This document shows positions 9,571-18,391 of a stretch of 64,000 nt of DNA, one piece after another. The translations under genes were made by a program, and so were the position numbers. The notes under the pieces were generated by a model. It was not told where the DNA came from and ran no database searches. It saw only the letters and a program-made list of their open reading frames with translations. Each line of letters opens with the position of its first letter. Position 1 is the first letter of the stretch. Source of the stretch: Colwellia sp. 75C3 (GTDB taxonomy: Bacteria > Pseudomonadota > Gammaproteobacteria > Enterobacterales > Alteromonadaceae); contig NZ_PJAU01000061.1 of assembly GCF_002836255.1 (NCBI RefSeq), positions 62,001 through 126,000 on the forward strand, read 5' to 3'.

Positions 9571-9866
9571 TGATTGCTGAAGACTCTAAAGGTATCAGCA
9601 TTGAAATTATGGGCAAGCAACATCAGTTTTCTTGCTCAGCTGAACAAGCAGAGGATTTAAATCAAGCAGCTAACAGCCTCGCCGTTATGTGTGCTGACAT
9701 TAAGAAACAAAAAGGTGCCGTTAACAGTGAGCGTGCTTTATTGGTTGCATCAATTAATTTGAGTTATTCACTATTAATGGCAAACAATAAACTTAAGCAC
9801 TCTCAGCACGGGCAAAATGCTTTAATTTCGACATTAAAAAGCGCCTTATACCATACGGAACAATAA
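9570..9866 (+). CDS. zapA: Cell division protein ZapA
   Basis: A 98-residue protein with the ZapA fold: short beta sheet (ISIEIMGKQHQFSCSAEQAEDLNQAANSLAVMCADIKKQKG) followed by a long helix (SERALLVASINLSYSLLMANNKL). ZapA forms tetramers that crosslink FtsZ filaments at midcell. Translationally coupled to the ZapB-like gene; the min operon follows 266 bp later, making a compact cell-division block. Confidence 0.9.
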   Translation: MIAEDSKGISIEIMGKQHQFSCSAEQAEDLNQAANSLAVMCADIKKQKGAVNSERALLVASINLSYSLLMANNKLKHSQHGQNALISTLKSALYHTEQ

Positions 9867-9893
9867 ATTTGTTCGTTTGGTTTTATAGCCGTT

Positions 9894-9925
9894 CCACTTG
9901 CTGAGTAAATATTCAGCTGGAGTGG
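9894..9925 (+). terminator. Possible terminator hairpin after zapA
   Basis: CCACT (9894-9898) pairs with AGTGG (9921-9925) and GCTGA (9900-9904) with TCAGC (9913-9917). The nearest T tract begins about 20 bases later, so termination is uncertain. Confidence 0.35.
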
Positions 9926-9992
9926 TTATATAAACGCATTTATTTTTTCAGTATTATTATTGTCCGTTAATAAGATATGAGTAATACTGGAA

Positions 9993-10084
9993 ATTTTATG
10001 TCTAAGTGCATTATTTTTAGGTATATTATGTTTCAGTCGATTATTTTTAGGTAGATCAGCTTTTAGCTAGATCATCTTTAGGTA
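9993..10084 (+). repeat. Three imperfect 30-31 bp tandem units before minC
   Basis: Units 9993-10023, 10024-10053 and 10054-10084 each end in TTTAGGTA; the first two share ATTATTTTTAGGTA at 10010 and 10040. The array lies 50 bases upstream of minC and so overlaps its probable promoter or leader. Confidence 0.6.
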
Positions 10085-10132
10085 AATTATAGCTAGATAC
10101 ATTGCGTTGTCTTATTTAGGAAAATCTTCATT

Positions 10133-10852
10133 ATGGCTGATGCCAGCATTGAATTTAAAGGTACAAGCTTTACCCTATCTGTTTTACATTTGAAAACATC
10201 AGACTTGGCAGATATCCGTGCCGATCTAGTAAACAAAGTAGCTCAAGCTCCCGACTTTTTTTACCTTGTTCCTATCGTGGTTAATATTGAAAAACTCGAT
10301 TGCTCAATTGATTATCAAGCGATAAAGACATTAATTGAAGAACTTAATTTCACCTTCGTTGGTTTTACCGGCTCTGTGACTAAAGAACAACGCAAGCTTA
10401 TTCGCGATCTCGGTTTTTCTTTTGTAAATACAACGAAAGTTAATACCTCACAAAAAGCGGCCATAGTAGAAGAGGTCGTAACAGCAAAGACTGAAAAAAT
10501 AGTCGAAGCACCTCAAAGTCCCTTATACACAGATAAAGTCCACCGAGGACAAATTCGCTCTGGTCAGCAAGTTTATGCTAAAGATCAAAATCTAGTGATA
10601 ATCGGCTCAGTTTCAGCAGGTGCTGAAGTCATTGCTGATGGAAATATTCATGTCTATGGCTCTTTACGTGGTAGAGCGATAGCAGGCGCACAAGGTCATC
10701 ATAAAGCACAAATATATTGTCAAAAATTAGAGGCTGAATTGGTCTCTATTAATGGTAATTATTGGCTAAGTGAGTCAATGGAACAACACTGGGGCTCACC
10801 TGTATATATTCATTTGACTGACAGTGAACTAACGTCATCAAAACTCATTTAA
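10133..10852 (+). CDS. minC: Septum site-determining protein MinC
   Basis: A 239-residue division inhibitor. The N-terminal domain (1-110) inhibits FtsZ assembly; the C-terminal beta-helix (about 140-235) shows RSGQQVYAKDQNLVIIGSVSAGAEVIADGNIHVYGSLRGRAIAGAQG, the conserved dimerisation and MinD-binding surface. First gene of minC-minD-minE, all on the plus strand with short gaps. Confidence 0.96.
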   Translation: MADASIEFKGTSFTLSVLHLKTSDLADIRADLVNKVAQAPDFFYLVPIVVNIEKLDCSIDYQAIKTLIEELNFTFVGFTGSVTKEQRKLIRDLGFSFVNTTKVNTSQKAAIVEEVVTAKTEKIVEAPQSPLYTDKVHRGQIRSGQQVYAKDQNLVIIGSVSAGAEVIADGNIHVYGSLRGRAIAGAQGHHKAQIYCQKLEAELVSINGNYWLSESMEQHWGSPVYIHLTDSELTSSKLI

Positions 10853-10880
10853 TTATTAACATATAAAGGATATTCGGTCT

Positions 10881-11690
10881 ATGGCACGGATAATAGTGGT
10901 TACATCAGGCAAGGGTGGTGTGGGTAAAACGACATCAAGTGCTGCGATTGGTCTTGGTTTGGCGTTAAAGGGTAATAAAGTTGTCTTAATTGACTTTGAT
11001 ATAGGCCTACGTAATCTGGATTTAATCATGGGTTGTGAACGACGCGTTGTTTACGATTTCGTAAATGTAATCAATGGTGAAGCAACCTTGAATCAAGCGC
11101 TCATTAAAGATAAACGTGTTAGCAGTTTATCTATTTTACCCGCTTCTCAAACACGTGATAAAGATGCGTTAAATAAAGAGAATGTAGGTAAAGTGCTAGA
11201 AGATCTTGGCAAACTTTATGACTATATTATTTGTGATTCTCCTGCAGGTATTGAAGCGGGCGCTATGATGGCTCTTTATTACGCTGATGAAGCAATAGTA
11301 ACGACCAATCCAGAAGTATCATCAGTCCGTGATTCTGATCGAATTTTAGGTATGTTAGCAAGTCGCTCACGTAGAGCTGAACTTGGTCTAGATCCAATCA
11401 AAGAACATTTACTATTAACCCGTTATTCACCTAAACGTGTTGAAGAAGGTGAAATGCTTAGTGTTGAAGATGTTGAAGATATTCTTTCTATACCTTTATT
11501 AGGTGTTATTCCTGAATCACAAGCCGTGCTTAAAGCATCTAATGCCGGTGAACCCGTCATTTTAGATACTGAAAGTGATGCAGGTAAAGCCTACCAAGAT
11601 GTGGTTGACCGCCTTTTAGGTGAAACGGTTGATTTTAGATTCTTAGTTGCCGAGAAAAAAGGCATTTTCAGTCGTATGTTTGGAGGATAA
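10881..11690 (+). CDS. minD: Septum site-determining ATPase MinD
   Basis: A 269-residue deviant Walker-A ATPase: SGKGGVGKTTSSAAIG at residues 8-23, switch II region YIICDSPAGIEAGAM, and a C-terminal amphipathic membrane-targeting helix (FLVAEKKGIFSRMFGG). ATP-bound MinD dimerises on the membrane and recruits MinC; MinE stimulates hydrolysis. Lies 28 bp after minC; its stop immediately precedes minE. Confidence 0.97.
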   Translation: MARIIVVTSGKGGVGKTTSSAAIGLGLALKGNKVVLIDFDIGLRNLDLIMGCERRVVYDFVNVINGEATLNQALIKDKRVSSLSILPASQTRDKDALNKENVGKVLEDLGKLYDYIICDSPAGIEAGAMMALYYADEAIVTTNPEVSSVRDSDRILGMLASRSRRAELGLDPIKEHLLLTRYSPKRVEEGEMLSVEDVEDILSIPLLGVIPESQAVLKASNAGEPVILDTESDAGKAYQDVVDRLLGETVDFRFLVAEKKGIFSRMFGG

Positions 11691-11691
11691 C

Positions 11692-11970
11692 ATGGCACTA
11701 TTAGATTATTTTACCCGTAAAAAAGAAAAGCAAGTAACAACGGCATCTAAGGCCAAAGAACGTCTGCAAATTATCGTTGCCCATGAGCGTAACAGTAGAA
11801 ATAAACAGCCTGATTATTTACCGCAACTTACTGAAGATATTCTTCAGGTATTGCGTAAATACATTAAAGTCTCTGATGAAAGTTTTTCGATAAATCTTGA
11901 TAAGAAAGATGGTGACTTAAACGTGTTAGAGCTTAATATTGAATTACACGACGAGCACAGCACTGACTAG
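11692..11970 (+). CDS. minE: Cell division topological specificity factor MinE
   Basis: A 92-residue MinE: N-terminal membrane-binding segment MALLDYFTRKKEKQ, the MinD-stimulating helix AKERLQIIVAHERNSR, and the topological domain (LPQLTEDILQVLRKYIKVSDESFSINLDK). I placed the start at ATG 11692, one base after the minD stop, because GGAGG (11682-11686) precedes it; an upstream TTG would read into minD in another frame. Confidence 0.96.
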   Translation: MALLDYFTRKKEKQVTTASKAKERLQIIVAHERNSRNKQPDYLPQLTEDILQVLRKYIKVSDESFSINLDKKDGDLNVLELNIELHDEHSTD

Positions 11971-12020
11971 GGTTTTTCTCTATCAATCGCTTTTAAATAC
12001 TAGAAAGTAAATTCAAATAT

Positions 12021-12060
12021 AACGACGTATGTAAACAGCTGTTTTCATACGTCGTTTTGT
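12021..12060 (+). terminator. Terminator after minCDE
   Basis: An 11-bp inverted repeat (12021-12031 with 12046-12056) ends in TTTTGTT. It lies between convergent minE and ansA and may act on both. Confidence 0.8.
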
Positions 12061-12089
12061 TATTTACTTAGCTACAATCAAATGAATGC

Positions 12090-13103
12090 TTAGGTAAGTT
12101 CGCCACGTAAGCTTATATCCATTTGTTGGCACATTTCATCATAGCTCAAGTTTTTACTTAACAAGTAATGTAGCTTTGTTAATGCCGCTTCTAAGGTCAT
12201 ATCATGGCCACTGATCACACCCGTTTCACTTAACGCATTGCCTGTAGCATAACCAGACATGTTAACGGTGCCTTTAATACATTGACTACAGTTGACCACC
12301 ACAATACCTTGTTCTTTTGCTTTTCGTAAACAAGAGAGTAATGCCTCATCTTGTGGCGCATTACCAACGCCATAGCTGCGTAGAATAAGTGCTTTTACAG
12401 GTTGTTTGATGACATTCTCAATAACGTCACTGCTGATACCTGGGTATAGGTGAACCACGCCAACAGGCTGCGGAGTAATAGTTGAGAGTTGTAACGGTTC
12501 AACCTCATCTTCTGAGTTTGCGAGCGTACCTGCCACTAACTGAATATTGATACCCGCTTCAAGTAATACCGGCATATTAGGTGAGTCAAAAGCATTAAAA
12601 CCATCGGCATAAGCTTTAATACAACGGTTACCACGATAGAGTTTGTTATTGAAAAATAAACTTACTTCACTTATTGGATAATTAGCTGCAATGTATAAAG
12701 CGTTGAGTACATTCACTTGGCCATCAGAGCGTAGTTGACTCAAGGGAATTTGTGAACCCGTTACAATGACAGGTTTACTTAAATTTTCGAACATAAAAGA
12801 TAATGCTGAGCTGGTATACGCCATGGTATCGGTACCATGCAAAACGACAAAGCCATCATAGTCATCGTAATTAGCTTTAATATCATCAGCGATGCGCTGC
12901 CAATCACTGGGTGTCATGTTTGATGAATCTATTAAAGGCTGATACTCACTGATGGTGAAGTCAGGCATTTCACTACGATGAAATTCAGGTAGGGCATTGA
13001 TAGATTCAGTCAAGTGGCCTTTAGCGGGTACAAAGCCTTGAGTGCTTTGCATCATACCAATGGTACCGCCAGTGTAAGCAACGTAAATTCTTTTTTTCAA
13101 CAT
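12090..13103 (-). CDS. ansA: Cytoplasmic L-asparaginase (type I)
   Basis: A 337-residue asparaginase/glutaminase-superfamily enzyme that hydrolyses asparagine to aspartate and ammonia. The catalytic motifs are VAYTGGTIGMM at the N-terminus and VLHGTDTMAYTSSALSF near residue 88. There is no signal peptide, and length fits AnsA rather than periplasmic AnsB. The sppA-ansA order is shared with enterobacteria, but a terminator-like hairpin separates them here. Confidence 0.93.
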   Translation of the reverse strand: MLKKRIYVAYTGGTIGMMQSTQGFVPAKGHLTESINALPEFHRSEMPDFTISEYQPLIDSSNMTPSDWQRIADDIKANYDDYDGFVVLHGTDTMAYTSSALSFMFENLSKPVIVTGSQIPLSQLRSDGQVNVLNALYIAANYPISEVSLFFNNKLYRGNRCIKAYADGFNAFDSPNMPVLLEAGINIQLVAGTLANSEDEVEPLQLSTITPQPVGVVHLYPGISSDVIENVIKQPVKALILRSYGVGNAPQDEALLSCLRKAKEQGIVVVNCSQCIKGTVNMSGYATGNALSETGVISGHDMTLEAALTKLHYLLSKNLSYDEMCQQMDISLRGELT

Positions 13104-13276
13104 AACTTTAACTACTTATTTATTTCGAAAGGTATTCGGTAATATATATGAACGGCATTATATCTCAGCAAGCAGGAAAGTTGCTATAGCACTAGTGGAT
13201 GAATTCGCTAAACGGTGATAAATATTTGAGGTGAGGGCTAGGAGCAATAAGAATCACAATATAGTTATGTTTTATA

Positions 13277-13313
13277 TAAAAAAAGAGGCAGTTAATTTCT
13301 TAACTACCCCTTT
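13277..13313 (-). terminator. Minus-strand terminator between sppA and ansA
   Basis: Read on the minus strand, an AGTTAA / TTAACT stem with flanking pairing is followed by a run of seven T. It lies about 60 bases past the sppA stop, so sppA may end here and ansA may use its own promoter. Confidence 0.65.
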
Positions 13314-13375
13314 ATATTAACACTATGTAATAGTGAACTTAGTGTCGTACTTTTTAGTTGAACCTAACGTTGGTG

Positions 13376-15283
13376 TTAGTTACCGCAAGCAACACATAAT
13401 GTATAACGGCCTTGAGGGTCATTAAACTGGTTCATTTGATCTAATTCAGCTTTCATCAGGGTAAGGAACTGTGATAACGGTTTGTTATTTACCGCATTAG
13501 TGGCTAAATCAATACCTAGATGTTCTGGACTAGTGGTGAATAAGCTTACCAATGACGATGTCTTACCAAGTAATTGCTGCATTATTTTATTGCGTGAAGA
13601 CTGCTCTTTTTCAATCAGTAAAGTGTCGTAGTGATCTAGTTTTGCTAACTCTGCTGCGGCTACTACTGCATCCGTTAAATTACCTAGCTCATCAACTAAA
13701 CCCAGCTCTTTTGCTTTTTTACCTGACCATACACGTCCTTGAGCTATTGCATCAACTTGCTCTAGGGTCATATTACGATTACTAGCCACTAATTGAATAA
13801 ACTCTTGGTAACCTCTGTTTATCGATAATTGGAACAGATTCGCCATACCAGGGGTAAGCGCTTGAGTTGGACCAAAACCAGCAATATCGGTCGTACCAAC
13901 ACCATCAGTATATACACCCATTTTGCTTAATGAATCTTCAAAAGTCATCATCATACCAAAAATACCGATTGAACCTGTGATGGTAGATGGTGCAGCGTAT
14001 ATTTTATCTGCTGGGGCGGAAATCCAATAACCACCTGACGCAGCATAAGTGCCCATTGAAGCAACAACCGGTTTACCTGCTTTTTTCAGTAATTCAACTT
14101 CTTGACGAATTATTTCTGAGGCGTAGGCGCTGCCACCAGGGCTATCAACACGTAATACTACCGCTTTAACATCATCATTATTTCGTGCTTTACGCAGTAA
14201 ATTAGCCGTACTGTCACCACCAATAGTACCAGGCTTCTGCGTACCATCTAAAATAGTACCTTTAGCTACAATAATGGCAACTTTATCACTAGTGCTGTTC
14301 GATATTTCAGTCGTTTCATCTAAAGCTGAGCTGGTTGCAGCGATGTAATCTTGGTAACCAATATGACTATAGCTATTACCTTTTTTATTCTTTCCTACTA
14401 AATCAATCAATTCAGCACGCATTTCTTGGCGTGATTTTAATTGGTCAACCCAGTTATTGTTCAGTGCATATTTAGCAAAGCTACTCTCAGCTGCGCTAAA
14501 CTTAGTCACTAACACATCAATATTCTCATCAAAATTCTCTACGCCAAAACCGCGACGTTGAGCCACGTCTTCTTTATATTGCATCCATAAGTCTGCTAAC
14601 CAAAGTGCGTTAGCTTCTTTAGCGGCATCAGACATGTCATCACGAATAAACGGTTCAACCGCAGACTTAAATGTACCGACACGGAAAATATGCTGATTGA
14701 TGGATAATTTTTCTAGTGCTGACTTGAAGTACATTTGATAACGGCCATAACCATCAAGTAACATAAACCCTTGTGGGTTTAACCAAATATTGTTGGCTGT
14801 ACTTGCTAAGTAATATTGGTCTTGGGAAAATTGGTCACCAAGGGCAATAACTTGTTTGCCCGACGCTTTAAAGTCTTCTATCGCAGCGGCAATATCTTGC
14901 AACTTAGTTAAGCCTGTTTTATTCAAGCCTTGTAGTTGTAGAACTAATATTTCTACCCGATCATCATTTTTGGCTTTTCCAATAACATCAACAATTTCGG
15001 TAAGTAAAACTTCCGGCTTATCATCTCGTTGTTCCATCGCTTCTGATAAAAAAGCCTGCATAGGGTCAACTTCACGTTTTTGTTCTACAACGTCACCAAC
15101 AAGGTTTAATATTAAGGCTGTTTTATCGGGAACTTGTAATTGCTCTTCACTACTTGATAAGACGCCAATGAATGCGAATAACAGTATAAAAAATACTAGG
15201 TTTACCACTAATGAGCGGGTAAAATTTAATACACGCCATAGTGAGGAAAAGAACCGTTTTATAATGCCTGGATTATTATTCAT
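13376..15283 (-). CDS. sppA: Signal peptide peptidase SppA, 67 kDa type
   Basis: A 635-residue membrane-bound serine protease with two tandem S49 domains. One N-terminal membrane segment (SLVVNLVFFILLFAFIGVLSS) anchors it with the bulk in the periplasm. The C-terminal half has VLRVDSPGGSAYASEIIRQE and PVVASMGTYAASGGYWISAPADKIYA, holding the nucleophilic Ser; the general-base Lys is expected in the N-terminal domain. It degrades cleaved signal peptides. Length matches the E. coli type. Confidence 0.94.
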   Translation of the reverse strand: MNNNPGIIKRFFSSLWRVLNFTRSLVVNLVFFILLFAFIGVLSSSEEQLQVPDKTALILNLVGDVVEQKREVDPMQAFLSEAMEQRDDKPEVLLTEIVDVIGKAKNDDRVEILVLQLQGLNKTGLTKLQDIAAAIEDFKASGKQVIALGDQFSQDQYYLASTANNIWLNPQGFMLLDGYGRYQMYFKSALEKLSINQHIFRVGTFKSAVEPFIRDDMSDAAKEANALWLADLWMQYKEDVAQRRGFGVENFDENIDVLVTKFSAAESSFAKYALNNNWVDQLKSRQEMRAELIDLVGKNKKGNSYSHIGYQDYIAATSSALDETTEISNSTSDKVAIIVAKGTILDGTQKPGTIGGDSTANLLRKARNNDDVKAVVLRVDSPGGSAYASEIIRQEVELLKKAGKPVVASMGTYAASGGYWISAPADKIYAAPSTITGSIGIFGMMMTFEDSLSKMGVYTDGVGTTDIAGFGPTQALTPGMANLFQLSINRGYQEFIQLVASNRNMTLEQVDAIAQGRVWSGKKAKELGLVDELGNLTDAVVAAAELAKLDHYDTLLIEKEQSSRNKIMQQLLGKTSSLVSLFTTSPEHLGIDLATNAVNNKPLSQFLTLMKAELDQMNQFNDPQGRYTLCVACGN

Positions 15284-15509
15284 AGTTTTATCTTAAATAG
15301 GTTTAATTAAAAAATCTCAGGTCTATACTACCTTAATGTTTACCAAAACTTAACATCAGCCTTAGCTAGATTGTAACTATTTATGGCAGGAGGATTTTTT
15401 AAGACAATCTCTAATACTTTCACTATTATTTTAATGATGTTTTGAAATAATATTGAGCTTTAGACGTTCTTATTATTAATCGTATTATTTATTTCATAAG
15501 ACAACCACT

Positions 15510-16208
15510 ATGCAAACACTACAGCATTACTACCAATGCTTTTTAGCACAGCTTAAAAACTATGACGGAATTCCCGCCTTATTATTAAGACTATACCTTG
15601 CGCCAGTATTTATTATGGCTGGTTTTAGTAAAACCCAATTACTCAATGAAGACGTTACCGGTTTTAGTGCCATAATGGCGGATCCTAATATCATTGCTTG
15701 GTTTGGTAATAGTGATTGGGGCTTAGGTTTACCATTTCCAGCATTACTGGCTAACTTAGTTATTCTGGTTGAATTCTTCGGCGGTTGGTTATTATTAGTT
15801 GGCGCACTTACTCGCTTAATTAGTATCCCACTTATGTTTACTATGGTCATTGCCGCTACATCGGTTCACGCGGATAATGGCTGGTTTGCGATCACGCCAA
15901 CGAATAGTGATATTAGCGCAGCTAAAGTTGCTACTTGGGTAGGTATTGATAGTGCACAAGCGAGTTTAGAGAACAGCAAAGCAACTGCAATACGACTTGA
16001 AAAAATGCGCGAGATATTAGCAGAGAATGGTGATACCGAATGGCTTTATGAAAAGGGTAATATTGTGGTGTTAAACAACGGTATAGAATTTTCAACAACC
16101 TACTTTATTATGTTACTCGCGCTATTCTTTATTGGAGCAGGGCGATTTACTAGTGTTGACTATTTTATAGCAAGGCGATTTTTAATCGTAAAGAAACGAT
16201 TTAGTTAA
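15510..16208 (+). CDS. DoxX-family integral membrane protein
   Basis: A 232-residue membrane protein with four hydrophobic segments. The beginning (GIPALLLRLYLAPVFIMAGFSKTQ) and LVILVEFFGGWLLLVGALTRLISIPLMFTMVIAATSVH are typical of DoxX/HvfX-type proteins. A soluble insertion of about 60 residues (around 130-190) precedes the last TM. Members are linked to redox or small-molecule oxidation; no specific partner is visible nearby. Confidence 0.82.
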   Translation: MQTLQHYYQCFLAQLKNYDGIPALLLRLYLAPVFIMAGFSKTQLLNEDVTGFSAIMADPNIIAWFGNSDWGLGLPFPALLANLVILVEFFGGWLLLVGALTRLISIPLMFTMVIAATSVHADNGWFAITPTNSDISAAKVATWVGIDSAQASLENSKATAIRLEKMREILAENGDTEWLYEKGNIVVLNNGIEFSTTYFIMLLALFFIGAGRFTSVDYFIARRFLIVKKRFS

Positions 16209-16239
16209 TTCTATATTATCTTTTTTAGACTAAACAACT

Positions 16240-16276
16240 AAAAAGCTGAACAGAAATTTAATCTGTTCAGCTTTTT
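16240..16276. terminator. Bidirectional terminator between DoxX and EamA genes
   Basis: A 14-bp perfect inverted repeat (16240-16253 with 16263-16276) with A and T tracts at its outer ends separates the convergent genes and can serve both. Confidence 0.88.
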
Positions 16277-16284
16277 TAATACTA

Positions 16285-17181
16285 TTAATTTGTCATATGT
16301 TTCTTTTTTAATCGCGGAAGTAAATGACCAAAATGATAAATACTCAAGCCTAGCAACACCATAAACGCACCTATTATCAGTTTGTCATTAATTACCTCAC
16401 CATTTAACACCGCACCCAACGTCAGGGCAATAACCGGAGTAATCAAAGTAATCAAGGTAACATTGCTCGCTGATAATTTTTGCAATACGGTAAAGTAGGC
16501 ATAAAAACCAATCAAAGAACCAAAGACACCTAAATAGAGTGTTGCCCAAAGAGACTTTGCTTGCCACGTATCAACCGGTAAAGTGCCATCTAGTATTAAC
16601 CAGCTCATTAAAAATAAAGGTGTCGCAACGGTTAAAGCACCCACTGTTGTCGCTAACGGATGAATAGCTAATGAAATACTTTTAACCAATACGCCGCTCA
16701 AGCTAAAGAAGAATACCGCCAACAAGATAAATACTATCCCGTAAATACCATCATCCGCCAAGCTAAAATTATCAGAACAGACTACGGCTAAACCAACCAG
16801 TGATATAGCCATTGAAACTTTACGAATGCTGCTGATGTTGGGCTCTGCTAATATTCGCTTTGCTAACAGCGCTGAAATCACCGGTGATAAACCAAATACC
16901 AGTGAAATAATACCCGATGACAAATATGTCGCCGCGAGATAAGAGCAAAGCATGCCACCAAAAATTCCTAATGCTGAATAGGTGTACAAGGTTAATGCCT
17001 GCTTGTGCCATGGAATATTTATCTTTCGTAGTTTAATCACGAGTGCCCCCAAGACTAGGGCAATAAGCATTCTAAGTAATACTGCTAAACTCGGGTTAAT
17101 TGATTCGCTACTCCACACTATACCCAATGGGGTGGTAGACCATATTAATAGTACCGCCAAATAGGCAATTGACACTGACAT
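16285..17181 (-). CDS. EamA-family (DMT superfamily) transporter
   Basis: A 298-residue protein with about ten hydrophobic segments arranged as two EamA repeats (for example YLAVLLIWSTTPLGIVWSS and YGIVFILLAVFFFSLSGVLVK). Drug/metabolite transporters of this type export metabolites or amino acids; substrate unknown. GGAG precedes the ATG. Confidence 0.88.
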   Translation of the reverse strand: MSVSIAYLAVLLIWSTTPLGIVWSSESINPSLAVLLRMLIALVLGALVIKLRKINIPWHKQALTLYTYSALGIFGGMLCSYLAATYLSSGIISLVFGLSPVISALLAKRILAEPNISSIRKVSMAISLVGLAVVCSDNFSLADDGIYGIVFILLAVFFFSLSGVLVKSISLAIHPLATTVGALTVATPLFLMSWLILDGTLPVDTWQAKSLWATLYLGVFGSLIGFYAYFTVLQKLSASNVTLITLITPVIALTLGAVLNGEVINDKLIIGAFMVLLGLSIYHFGHLLPRLKKKHMTN

Positions 17182-17289
17182 TTTACTCTCCTTGTTTACG
17201 TTTAAAATTTATGTGTAATTTTCAGTTTTAAAGTCATTTTAAAGTAAGGCAGATAGTTGCAGTTTTTTGTCAGGTAATAATGGGAACAA

Positions 17290-17320
17290 AAAAGCCGCAA
17301 GAGGTGATTTCTGCGGCTTT
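17290..17320 (-). terminator. Intrinsic terminator oriented to the minus strand
   Basis: AAAGCCGCA (17291-17299) pairs with TGCGGCTTT (17312-17320). Only the minus-strand reading is followed by a T run (TTTTTTG), yet no minus-strand gene lies immediately upstream of it in that direction. Confidence 0.7.
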
Positions 17321-17700
17321 AGAATTTAACTAATTAATCATTAGATTAACTGTACTGTTTTCAATGCTCCGCATACGGTGGCCAATTTATCAGGCGCTTA
17401 ACTAGCCACAGTCGATTGACCACAACTTGATAGCTATTAACTACCGTGTTTAGGTTTCGAATATTAATTATGGTCAGTAAGGTGCTTTGCATTGTTTATA
17501 TGTTCTTTATAGTTTTTGTATAAATAGATTGTACAGTTTAGTTACGTTTTATATTGGCGGTTGATCAAAATGAAGTCAAGTAGTTATAGACATCCTCTTA
17601 ACAATAAATTTTAATTTTTTAAATATTATATTGAGATAAGCGTGTACAAAAGTTACCTTAATGCTAAAAATTAGTGATTACCACTTGTTAGGAGTCTTTT
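17321..17700. other. Gene-free region, possible minus-strand small RNA
   Basis: No open frame is supported. The minus-strand terminator at 17290-17320 needs a transcript from this side, so a short non-coding RNA reading leftward is possible. I could not match it to a known small RNA family. The right end carries the promoter and AGGAG site of the nitroreductase gene. Confidence 0.3.
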
Positions 17701-18297
17701 ATGGACGCTATTGAATTATTATTACAACGACAGTCAACGCCAGTTTTAACTGATCCCGCGCCTAATACTGAAGACCTTAGTACTTTATTATCCGCAGGCA
17801 TGCGAGTTCCCGATCATGGCGGTTTAAAACCATGGCATTTCCATGTTATCACAGGACAAGGCTTACAGCGTTTAAGTGATCTGTATGTTGAGGCGACTAC
17901 TGAGGATTTATCCAGTATGGCTGGGTTGATAGAAGGTATGAGTATAGATGAGCATGCCTTAAATGAAAAAATTGCTAAAGTGGCTAAAATGCCATTTAGA
18001 GCGCCGATGATTATCGTCATTTCATCCGATTATGTTGAACATAATAAAGTACCACAGCAAGAACAACTTGTTGCTGCAGCTTGTTGTGCACAGGCAATGC
18101 AAATGGCTGCATTTTCATTAGGCTATGGCGCTATGTGGCGTACGGGTACTTTGGCGTACAATGAAACGGTTAAACTTGGTTTGGGTATCGGAGAGGGTAA
18201 TGATATCGCCGGGTTTTTGTATATAGGCACGCCGACGAAAGTTATCAATATTAAACCAGCGAAAGATTATCAAGATAAAGTTACTTATTGGAAATGA
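17701..18297 (+). CDS. Nitroreductase-family protein, YdjA-like
   Basis: A 198-residue FMN-dependent nitroreductase-fold protein with RQSTPVLTDPAPN, GMRVPDHGGLKPWHFHVITG and GYGAMWRTGTLAYNETVKLGLG, the pattern of the compact YdjA group (about 180-200 residues). Such proteins use NAD(P)H to reduce nitro or related compounds; native substrate unknown. AGGAG lies upstream of the ATG. Confidence 0.9.
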   Translation: MDAIELLLQRQSTPVLTDPAPNTEDLSTLLSAGMRVPDHGGLKPWHFHVITGQGLQRLSDLYVEATTEDLSSMAGLIEGMSIDEHALNEKIAKVAKMPFRAPMIIVISSDYVEHNKVPQQEQLVAAACCAQAMQMAAFSLGYGAMWRTGTLAYNETVKLGLGIGEGNDIAGFLYIGTPTKVINIKPAKDYQDKVTYWK

Positions 18298-18332
18298 TAA
18301 TATCGTGGTGTAAGTGTTAAATCACAGGCAAT

Positions 18333-18361
18333 AAAAAAGGCGATATAACATCGCCTTTTTT
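18333..18361. terminator. Bidirectional terminator between nitroreductase and asnS
   Basis: A 12-bp perfect stem (18333-18344 with 18350-18361) has A and T tracts built into its arms and lies between convergent genes. Confidence 0.88.
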
Positions 18362-18391
18362 GTGTCTAACCTTTTAGCAATACATGCTTAA

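Noticed and set aside
9867-10132. 6S RNA (ssrS) after zapA
   Set aside because: 6S RNA often follows zapA, but I see only a short hairpin and no long bulged duplex of about 180 bases.
14856-15296. Long plus-strand frame opposite sppA
   Set aside because: It lies wholly antisense to a well-conserved sppA and its sequence has no family features.
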